The position numbers were made by a program, and so were the translations under genes. The notes under the pieces were generated by a model, which saw only the letters and a list, made by a program, of their open reading frames with translations, was not told the origin of the DNA and made no database searches. A DNA stretch of 64,000 nucleotides from a bacterium (GTDB lineage: Bacteria > Verrucomicrobiota > Verrucomicrobiia > Limisphaerales > J093): positions 124,001-188,000 of the forward strand of contig JAJXZJ010000046.1 of the NCBI GenBank assembly GCA_021780105.1. The letters run 5' to 3'. Positions within the stretch are counted from its first letter, which is position 1; the number at the start of each line of letters is the position of its first letter. Below are positions 29,966-39,400 of this stretch, in pieces.

Positions 29966-30591
29966 TGCGGCCGAACAGCATTTATTGGCCGCGAAACTGG
30001 CTAATTCGAGATCGACTGGCGTTGGGGGTTCCATGGCGCACAGGATTACGCGGATTGTCCTGCCTTGGCAAGGTCGTTTTGGCTGGATTTCGGGCTGTGG
30101 GGAGCGTTTTAAGGCCTGCCCGCCGGGTGGGCAAAGACATACCCGGGTTTGTCTTTGGACGGTGCAGGAACAATGATATGAATCTTCGATGCGATCCGGC
30201 CACCTCTGGTTTTCGGGTTGGCGCGGGCCAAACCGCGGGAAATAACCCAGCTCACTGCGAAAATGGCATTTGCGGTGATTCAAAACGGGCAGGACCCGTG
30301 TTTGCCGGCACTACTTGCCATTGGGAAAGTGCCGGTTCGCACCGACGCCGGTGGGCGCGAGGATCGGTCGCGACACTGAGAACGGGGGCCGGCAGCCTGC
30401 CGCAACCCCGTAGCGGACGCCACCCAGACAAGCCCTCGCTTGCCAGTCGTTTGCAGCACCGTTAGTCTTCGGCAATGCGTGCCGTCGTCATGCCCAGCCA
30501 GTCGCTCCAACCGATCCGCGTGGAACGTTCGTTGTCCCGCCGCCGGTGAGGAGGGGACAGCCATCCGTCCTCCCGTTTCCGCCAGAAGTTC
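29966..30591. other. Long intergenic region with strong inverted repeats
   Basis: 626 bp between divergent genes. The part from about 30290 to 30420 is rich in self-complementary arms: CCGGCACT at 30305-30312 pairs with AGTGCCGG at 30328-30335, followed by further GC hairpins. No protein-coding frame here looks real. It could be a structured leader of the gene at 30592, or palindromic filler. Confidence 0.4.
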
Positions 30592-31914
30592 ATGAATACC
30601 GCTGAGTGCGCCCAAGCCATCCGCGAGGCCCTGCCGGCCGACGGGCTGTTCGCCGACCTTTCGTGGCGCATTGCGTCGGCGCCCTTTGCGCTGGGGCCGG
30701 AACTGGCGAAGGAATTGGAAACCCTGGGCCGTGTGTTGTTGCAGTTCAACCGCGCGGTGAACCTGCTTTACCGGCAGAGCGTCGCCGGCAAACAGCCCGC
30801 GTGGGTGGCGGAATGGCTGGATCGCGGCAAACCGGCGGAGTTGATCGCGCGGCAACGCCATCCGGCGTTCAAAAACGAACTGCCCCGCGTCATCCGGCCG
30901 GACATTCTGCTCACGGACAACGGGATCGCCATCACGGAACTGGACGCGGTGCCCGGCGGCATCGGATTGACGGCCTGGCTGAACCAGATCTACGGCCGAT
31001 GCGAAGTCCGAAATCCGAAGTCCAAAATCCTGGGCGGCGAACGGGGCATGATGGACGGCTTTGCCGGAATTTTCGGCGCCGCGCCGCGCGTTCACATCGT
31101 CGTGTCCGCGGAGGCGGCGACGTATCGGCCGGAAATGGAATGGCTCGCCGGCCAGTTGGACGCGTTGCGATTCGCCGTCCGCGACACGGAGTTCGCCGAC
31201 TTCGCCGACGGCGACGCGGTGTATCGCTTTTTCGAGTTGTTCGACCTGGCGAACGTGGCCAGCGCCAACCGGTTGTTTGAACTGGCGGCGGCGAAGCGGA
31301 TCCGGCTGACGCCGCCGCCCAAGCCGATGTTCGAGGAGAAGATGCTGTTCGCGCTGCTGTGGAACCGCAACCTGCGCGAGTTCTGGCGGCAGGAGCTGGG
31401 CGAGAATTTCTTCCAGCGACTGAAGCCGGCGGTGCCGTTCACCTGGGTGGTGGACCCCACGCCGCTGCCGCCGCAAGCGGCGATTCCGGAGTTGGGCCTC
31501 ACGGATTGGAACCAGCTCAAGTCGCTTTCGCAACGCGAGCGCGATTTGATCCTTAAGGCGTCCGGCTTCGCGGAAACCGCGTGGGGCGCGCGGAGCGTGT
31601 CGCTCGGCAGCGATCTGTCCGTGGGCGACTGGAGCGCGGCCGTGGACGCGGCGATCCGGAGCTTTCCGCGCACGCCGTTCGTGCTGCAGCGGTATCACAA
31701 ACCGCGCGTCGTCGAGGCGACGTGGTTCGATTTTGCCCGCGGCGAGGCCGTCAAAATGGCTGGCCGCGCGCGGCTGTGTCCGTATTATTTCGTCCACGGC
31801 GACGGCGACGCGGCGCGCGCGCAACTCAGCGGCGTGCTGGCGACCATCTGCCCGGCGGACAAAAAAATCATTCACGGCATGAGCGATGCCATCCTCGCGC
31901 CGTGCTGCGTCTGA
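30592..31914 (+). CDS. Large soluble protein resembling circularly permuted ATP-grasp proteins
   Basis: 440 residues without signal peptide or membrane helices. An ITELDAVPGGIGLTAWLNQ segment near residue 110 and FEEKMLFALLWNRNLREFW near 245 recall the type-2 circularly permuted ATP-grasp fold (peptide-bond forming enzymes). The match is by eye and partial, so the function stays open. Two bases separate its stop from marC, so they are co-transcribed. Confidence 0.65.
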   Translation: MNTAECAQAIREALPADGLFADLSWRIASAPFALGPELAKELETLGRVLLQFNRAVNLLYRQSVAGKQPAWVAEWLDRGKPAELIARQRHPAFKNELPRVIRPDILLTDNGIAITELDAVPGGIGLTAWLNQIYGRCEVRNPKSKILGGERGMMDGFAGIFGAAPRVHIVVSAEAATYRPEMEWLAGQLDALRFAVRDTEFADFADGDAVYRFFELFDLANVASANRLFELAAAKRIRLTPPPKPMFEEKMLFALLWNRNLREFWRQELGENFFQRLKPAVPFTWVVDPTPLPPQAAIPELGLTDWNQLKSLSQRERDLILKASGFAETAWGARSVSLGSDLSVGDWSAAVDAAIRSFPRTPFVLQRYHKPRVVEATWFDFARGEAVKMAGRARLCPYYFVHGDGDAARAQLSGVLATICPADKKIIHGMSDAILAPCCV

Positions 31915-31915
31915 C

Positions 31916-32542
31916 ATGCTCGAATACATCCTGCTGGCGTTCAGTTCGCTGTTCGTGATCGTGGACCCGGTCGCGGCGGTGCCGGCGTTTCTGGCGATGA
32001 CGCCCACGGACACGCCGGAGGCGCGCATCCGCATGGCGCGGCTGGCGTCCAGCGTGGCGGCGGGCGTGTTGATCGTGTTCGCCTGGGCGGGGAACTGGAT
32101 TTTCCGGCTGCTGGGCATCACGCTGCCGGCGTTCAAACTGGCGGGCAGCATCGTGCTGATGCTCGTCGCGCTCGACATGCTGCGCGCCCAGCGTTCGCGC
32201 GTGCAGGAAACCTCCGAGGAAACCGACGCCGGCGCGGCGAAGGAGGACATCGCGATCACGCCGCTGGCGGTGCCGATGCTTGCCGGCCCCGGCGCGATGA
32301 CCACGGCGGTGCTGCTGCACGGCCAGGCCGACAGCATTGCCAAGCAGGTGGCGTTGTTCCTCTGCATTGCAGCGGTGTGCGGCCTCAGCTTTTTGATTTT
32401 CCGGCTTTCCGCCGCGGGCGCCAAATGGCTCAGTCCGATCGCACTGCGGCTGACCACGCGCATCATGGGCCTGCTGCTGGTGGCCATCGCCGTGCAGTTC
32501 GCCTTCGACGCGCTCGCGGCGCAGAAAGGCCGCTGGTTCTAA
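31916..32542 (+). CDS. MarC-family integral membrane protein
   Basis: 208 residues and six helices. The motifs LFVIVDPVAAVPAFLAMTP and ITPLAVPMLAGPGAMTT are the duplicated family signatures. The function of the family is not established; the old link to multiple antibiotic resistance was withdrawn. ATG 31916 starts 2 nt after the previous stop. Confidence 0.93.
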   Translation: MLEYILLAFSSLFVIVDPVAAVPAFLAMTPTDTPEARIRMARLASSVAAGVLIVFAWAGNWIFRLLGITLPAFKLAGSIVLMLVALDMLRAQRSRVQETSEETDAGAAKEDIAITPLAVPMLAGPGAMTTAVLLHGQADSIAKQVALFLCIAAVCGLSFLIFRLSAAGAKWLSPIALRLTTRIMGLLLVAIAVQFAFDALAAQKGRWF

Positions 32543-32547
32543 ACCGC

Positions 32548-33315
32548 CTACCGGCGGCCGTCATACCAGATGCCGCAGGCGGCGCGGTCCCGCTGGCTGC
32601 GCCGGGGATGCAGGATGCAACGCCGGAAAAACGCGCGATATTCGCGGGCCGAGTAAAGATGCAGTTTGCGGGCGGAGGTCACCAGCCGGTGCCGGCTGAG
32701 GATCGTCAGTTTCTTGCCGCGCCGCCGCGCCAGTATTTTTAGGCGGCGGCTAAAGTCAATTTCCTCCGAGACGAACAGTTCCTCGCTGAACCCGCCCAGT
32801 TCGCGGAAGGCTGCGGTTTCGCAAAACACAAACGACCCCGCCGCCCAGTGCAATCGCCGGCTGAGCCAGTTCCATAGCATCACGCCAACGTTGCCCCGGC
32901 CGTGGTAATTCTCCATTTCGACGTTCGCCCCGCCGCCCACGAAACGGCCCGACTGGATCGCGGTCATGAGGTCGGCGAACAACGCCCGCATCGGGAACGA
33001 GTCGGCGTCGAGGAACAGCAGCCAGTCGCCCGTGGCGGCCTGCGCGCCGCGGTTGCGCGCCCGGCTGATCTGATTCACCGGCTCGAAGACCACCGTTGCG
33101 CCAGCCTGCCGCGCGAGTTCGGCCGTGCGGTCGGTGGAGTTGTTGTCGCAGACGATCACTTCGCTGGACCAACCGGCGTCCGCGAACGCCACACCCGCCT
33201 CTGTCACTGCCGCGAGACAGCGGCCGATGAGCTTTTCCTCGTTGAACGCCGGGATGACGATGGAAATCCGCACGCGAGCCTTATGCCGGAACGACCTCGT
33301 TGGCTCAATCTTCAT
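32548..33315 (-). CDS. Family 2 glycosyltransferase
   Basis: 255 residues from ATG 33315. The GT-A nucleotide-binding N-terminus (SIVIPAFNEEKLIGRCL), an NNSTDRT loop and the metal-binding FLDADSFP (DxD) are all present, as is GGFSEELFVSEEIDFSRRL near the acceptor site. Cytosolic, transferring a sugar to an unknown acceptor. It converges with marC (5-bp gap) and is divergent from the giant gene. Confidence 0.92.
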   Translation of the reverse strand: MKIEPTRSFRHKARVRISIVIPAFNEEKLIGRCLAAVTEAGVAFADAGWSSEVIVCDNNSTDRTAELARQAGATVVFEPVNQISRARNRGAQAATGDWLLFLDADSFPMRALFADLMTAIQSGRFVGGGANVEMENYHGRGNVGVMLWNWLSRRLHWAAGSFVFCETAAFRELGGFSEELFVSEEIDFSRRLKILARRRGKKLTILSRHRLVTSARKLHLYSAREYRAFFRRCILHPRRSQRDRAACGIWYDGRR

Positions 33316-33475
33316 TTCGCAATCCGCTGGCGTGGGCTGCGGAGCATCACGCGGCGATTCCCGTCTAACCCGTCGTGCAACGAGACACCTGCCACCGATG
33401 GGCCGCCGGACGGGGCGGATTCGGCTTTTCTTTTCCGGCAGGCGAACGATGCTCACCAGCCAGCCAACGACTGCC

Positions 33476-36400
33476 ATGAACTCCGAACTGTTTGCGGGTT
33501 TCCGTGTCGCCCTTCTGACGCTGCTCCTCCTGCCTGCATCGCTGCCGGCGAAGGAGCCCCCCGCCGCCGCGGCGGAAGTGCTGTTTCGCGAGGTGCGTTA
33601 CGAGGGAAAATTGAGCGACCAGGAGGCGCGTTTCACGGCGCAAATTACCGGCGAAATGTCGGGCAAGGGCGAGGCGGGCGCCGTGTTGTTCGCCGGCGAC
33701 GTCGCCGTCCCCGCCGCCAAGCTGCCGCCGCACCTGCGCCTCGCGCGGGACGGTAATCAATACCGGCTCGTCGCCGACCGGCGCGGGCCGTTCCACATCA
33801 CGCTGGAAGTCGTCGCGAAAGTCACCCAGGCCGGGTCCTGGAGCCAGATGGCGTTCACCGGGCCGGCCGCGGGCATCGCGACGGTCAGCGCCACGGCCGG
33901 CGAAGGCGTGGACATCCAGCTTCTCAGCGGCGCGCCCGTGGCCGACGCGATGGCCGGCACGACGGAAGCGACCCGCTTCGTGCGCGGCGTGCTCGGCGCC
34001 GACCGGCTGGTGAGCCTGCGCTGGCAGGGCCGGCAGGCCGTCGTGGCGCGCCAGGCGCTGGCGACGTGCGACACCACCGCCGCGGTGCAGATCACGCCCA
34101 CGGTCGTGAAGTTTCAGACGCAGTTTCAATTCGACGTGCTACAGGGCAGGCTCGCGCGGCTGGCGATGGTCATTCCCACGAACCAGACCTTGACGAAGGT
34201 TGAAGGCGAGCAGGCGAAGGACTGGCAGGTGAAAACCGAAGCCGGCCGTCAGGTGCTGAGCATCGAGTTCCTCAAGCCGGTCGAAAACCATTACGCGCTC
34301 ACGGTCGCGACCGAGCAAACCGAGGACCGCCTGCCGTTTGCCGGCGCGCTCGATTTGCCGCAGCCGCTCAACATGGAGCGCGAGAACGGCGCGGTGGTCG
34401 TCACGGCCGAGGACACGGTCGTGGAAACCGGGGCGCTCACCGGCCTGCGCCAGGAAAACGCGCCGGCGGGTGCGCTGGCGGCGTATCGGTTTTACGGCCG
34501 GCCGCTCGCGTTGCCGGTGCAGGTGCGCCGCGTCGAACCGGCCATCAGCGTCGCCAGCCGCGTCAACGCCCGGCTGGAGGAGGCGCGGCTGGTCGTGGCG
34601 CAAACGCTCAACCTGAGCGTCGAAAAGGCCGGCATTTACCAGCTCGAACTCGCTCCGCTCAACGGGATGACCGTGACCGACGTTCGTGGCGAGGGCGTCG
34701 AAGACTGGAAGGCCGGCGGCGCCTCGGTCGCGGGTCGGGTTGTCCGGCCGGAGAAACTCACAGTGACCTTCAACCACCGCGTGTTGGGCGCGCGCCGGTT
34801 GGACGTGCAGCTCGAACAAGCGGAGCCGACGATTCCCGCGAGCGTCGTGGTGACGCCCTTGCGCGTCGCTGGCGCGGTGAAGGAGACGGCGCAGATCGCC
34901 GCCGCCGCCGCGCCGGGCATCCGGCTGAAGACCGCCGAGTTGAACGGCGTGCGCGCGGTGCCGGTGGCCAGCCTGCCGGAGCGCCGCGGCGACGAGGCGC
35001 TCGCTTTCATCGCCGAGCAGGCCGGCTGGTCGGTGACGCTGGCGGCCGAACAGTTGCGGGCGCGGGTGGTGGCGGAGATTTTCAACCTGGTGACGCTGGG
35101 CGACGGCCTGGTGGGCGGCAGCGCGACCATCCGCTACGCGTTGTTCAACCAGGGCGTGCAGGAGTTCAAACTGAAACTGCCGGCGACCTGGAAGAACGTG
35201 GATTTCACCGGCGCGAACATCCGTCGCAAGGATCAGGACGGCGAGACGTGGACCCTCAGTCTGCAGGACAAGGTGTGGGGTGGTTACACACTGGTCATCA
35301 CTTACGACGAGCAGTTCGATCCGCAGAAGGCGACGCTGTCACTGGGCGGCGTCCACGCCCTCGGCGTCGAACGCGAAACCGGCACGCTGGCGGTTGCCAG
35401 CGCCACGAGCCTGCAACTGCGCGAAAAAAACGTCAGCGGCCCGCTGCGGCGCATGGACGAGAGCGATCTGGCGCCCACCGACCGCGCGCTCATCACCCGC
35501 TCGCCGCTGCTGGTTTACCGGCAGACCGCGGGCGAGGATTACCGGCTGGAGGTCGAGGTTTCCCGCTTCGCCGAGGCGCCGGTGCTCAGCGCCGTGGCGG
35601 ATCGCACGCAGTTGACGACGGTGCTCACCGAGGCCGGACAGATGCTCACACAGGCCAGCTACCTCGTGAAGAACAACGACAAGGCCTACCAGAAATTCAC
35701 CCTGCCGGCGGGCGCGGAATTCTGGTCGTGCTACGTCGGCGGCCAGGCGGTCAAGGCCGAGCGGCAGGGCGCCGACCTGCTGGTGCCGCTCCCGCGCGGC
35801 GCGAACCGCGACCTCGCGTTCCCCGTCGAGCTGGTTTACCGGCAGTCGGCCGGCGATTTGAAGTCGCACCGCCGCGAGGGCATTTCGCTCGCCGCGCCGC
35901 AGACGGACATCCAGACCACCTACGCGGAGTGGGAACTGTACGTGCCGCAGACGCACGACCTCATGAATTTCGGCGGAAACCTCGTCGTGGCGCGCGGCAC
36001 GGCCTATTCCCTGCGGGACGCCGGCCGCGAAATGCTGGCCACCTACCGCGACTGGTTGACGGACGGCACGGTGGTCATGGCCGGCGGGCTGACGCTGTGC
36101 GCGCTGGCGCTGGCGCTGCTGGTCCTCCGCCGCGGCGGCCGTGGGCTGGCGGAGGGCCTGGTCGGGCTGATGATTCTGGCGGTGCTGGCGGGAATGCTTT
36201 TGCCGGCGCTCAGCAAGGCCAGGGCCAAGGCGACGCGCATCAACGCCGTGAATCACCTCAAAGAGATCGGCACCGCGGCGCGGCTGGCGGCCGCCAACAA
36301 TCACGGTCGGTTTCCCGCGACCCTCGACGAGATGATCGGCCAGATTGGCGCCGAACGCGTGTTCCGCGACCCGGAAACAGGCGAGCGGTTCGTCTATCTC

Positions 36401-39400
36401 GGTGGCGGCTGGAACGAAGACAATTTTCCCGCGAACGGCGTGCTGGCGTATTCGCCGGTCGAACGCGCCGGCCGTCGCGAGGTTCTCCTCGGCGACGGCA
36501 GTGTGACCAGTTTCGACGCGGCCCAGTTTGGAGAAGCCTTGCAGACGGTGACGAAGGACAGATCCGCGAGTCTTGAGATCGCAGAAAGCCCGCAGCGGCG
36601 GGTCATGCCGGCTGCGCAAAAGCCCGTCGAGGCACCGCCGCCGGCAGCGGTCGCGTTGGAACAACAAGTCGCCGACGCCGAAGTGCTGGGCAAGCAGATG
36701 GAAGACAAGGAGCGCGGGGAAGGACTCGCGGAGCAGGACAGAAAGGCCGGGGCGGCCGAAGGCAGGAGTGTGAGGCCCCAGATGGATGTTCGGCAAATGG
36801 TGCGTTACGGCCTGATCAAACTACCTCCGGCAGGTGGTGTGATTACCAACGCCCTCACGCCGCCGCCGGCAAACTCCGCCATGCCTGGCGTTAGCGGCGT
36901 CACGCCCACCGTTGGCGGTGGAATGGTTGGTGGCATGGGTGGGGCAAACGTCGCGGCTCCCGCCGAGCTGGAAAAGGTTTCCGGCATCCAGCCCATCCGC
37001 ATCGAGGTTCCGCGCACCGGGCAGCGGTTCGTTTTTACCAAGGTGCTGAATGTCCGTGACGACAAGCTGGTGCTCAGCGCCACGGCGGTGAACGTCAAGG
37101 CGCGCGACCGTCTGCGCTCAACGCTTCAGGTGACGGCCTTTCTCCTCGGCCTGCTGCTGTTCGGGTGGCAACGGCGCCGGCCGGCGCCGAACAGCCTGAT
37201 CGCGACGATCGGTCTCGCGCTGGCGCTGGGCAGCGTGGCGGCCCTGCTCATGGTGGCGCGGTCGCTCGGAATCGCGCTGGCGCTGGCATCGCCCGTTTTA
37301 GTGATCGTTCTGCTCGTGGCGCTCGTGTTCCGTGCCTGGAAACATCGTAAGACCGTCACCCCCATGAAGCCGCCCGGCGCCCGCGCGGCCGCCGCGACGG
37401 CGGCGCTGGCCGTCTTCCTTGTCGTTTCCGCGTTCGCGCAAGCCGGTGACGCGCCTGGCGCGGATCCGGAACCCGACGCTGCTATCTCGATTCTCTCCGC
37501 AAACTACACCGGCGTGGTTCACGGCCGGGTGGCCCATGTTGACGCGGAGGTACGCACGGTTTCCAGCGCGCCGAACCAGACCGTGGCGTTGTTTGGAGAT
37601 GACATCGCTGTCGAGACGTTTTCCGCGCTGCCGCCGGACGTGAAATTGATTCGCGATGGCAAAACGCTCGCCGTTCGGCTGGCGAAGAAAGGCGAGACGA
37701 CGATCAAACTCGGGTTTCTCGTCAAACTGGCCGGCGACGCCGCGAGCGTGAATCGCCAGCTCGTGTTCGGCATTCCGCCGGCGCTCTCCAGCCAGGTGAC
37801 GCTCACCGTGGACGAGCCGGAGGCCAATGTGGATTTCCCGACCGCCGTCGCGTTTCACAGCACGACGGCCGGCGGCGAAACGCGCGTCGAGGCGCTGATC
37901 GGCGCGGGCGACCGCGTGGACGTGCGCTGGTCGCCACGGGTGAAGAGCGCGGCGGAAATTGCGGCGACGGTCTTCTGCCAGAACGACGCGGTGGCGAGTT
38001 TTCACGGCGACATCATGGACCTTCGTTCGGTGCTCGACTACACGATCGCGCAGGGCGAGTTGCGCGCGGCGCGCCTCCAGTTGCCGCCGGGCCAGCGGCT
38101 GTTGCGGGTGGACGGCGGGAACGTGCGCACCTGGCAGGTGAAGACGAACGACGCCGGCGCGCAGTTGACGGTCGAGCTGGCCAAAGGCGCGACGGGAACC
38201 TGCCGGCTGATGCTGGAAACCGAGCAGACGGTGGCCGGCGGCGAAGCTTTCTTGTTGCGAACGCCGCACACGGTCGGCGTGAAGCGCGAAACCGGCGCGG
38301 TGGCGTTCGCCGCGAGCAACGAGCTTGGCGTGACTGCGGACGACGTCGCCGGCGCGCAGCGGGTGGACGTGACCGAGTTCAAAACGGCGCCAGCGGGCGT
38401 GACGGTGGTGGAGGTGTATCAATTCCTCAAGCCCGATTACGTGCTGCGCGTTCACGTGGCGCCGCTGCGGCCGGAGATTGAGGCGTCCGTGCGCAACCGC
38501 GTTCGCATCGGCGCCGAGCAGATTACGGTGAACGCGGATGTGGACTACGTCATCAAGCGCGTCGGGGTGTTCAGTTTACGGCTCGCGCTGCCGGAAGGTT
38601 TTCGCGTCGAGGCCGTGAACGGCGATTTCGCTCAGTGGAGCGAAAAGAACGAGAACGGGCGAAGTGTGCTGGAAATCACGCTGAAACAGCGGACGCTCGG
38701 CGGCTACTCACTGAGTGTCGCGCTGGCACGGACCACCAGCGGTTTGGCGAGGACGCTGGCCGTTGCCGGCGTGCATCCGCTCGACGTGCAGAAATTAACC
38801 GGCTTCGTGCTGGTGGCGGCGGACGTGGGCGTGCAGGTGAAGACGCAGTCGCTGGCCGGCTTGACCGAGGTGCCGGCGGCCACGGTGCCCGGCGGCGGCT
38901 CCGGGCTGGCCTATAAATTCATCGCCGGCGATCCGGTCCCAGCCGCGCAACCGTGGCAATTGACCGTGGCCAGCGAGTCCATCGAACCGTGGGTTCGCGC
39001 GGAGGTGATGAACTGGTGGACCGTCGGCGAGAACCTCGTCAGCGGCCGGGCGCTGGTGCGTTACGACATCCAGAACGCGCCGGTGAAGGAGTTCCGGTTG
39101 CGTGTGCCGGCGCAGTTCAAGAACGTCGAAATCACGGGGGCGAACCTCCGGCGGCGCGATCAGGCGACGAACGAGTGGCGCGTCGAGTTGCAGAACAAGG
39201 TCATCGGCACCTACACGTTGTCAGTGACGTGGGAAGAACCCGCGACGATCACGGAGAAGGAAACCACGCTGGCGGTGGAGGGCGTGTCGGCCCTCGGCGT
39301 CGAGCGCGAAACCGGCGCGCTGGCGGTCGTCGCGCGGCCGCCGCTGCAGGTCACGCCCCAGGCGGCCAGCGCCGAACTGACGCGCGTGGATCCGCTGGAA

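Noticed and set aside
30270-30440. Possible cobalamin riboswitch
   Set aside because: GGGAA and a GACACTG-like box are present, but the conserved GGTG and final GCCAGGAGACC boxes do not fit, and the following gene is not linked to B12.
30280-32487. 735-codon minus-strand open frame
   Set aside because: Antisense to the ATP-grasp-like gene and marC, with Arg-rich translation.
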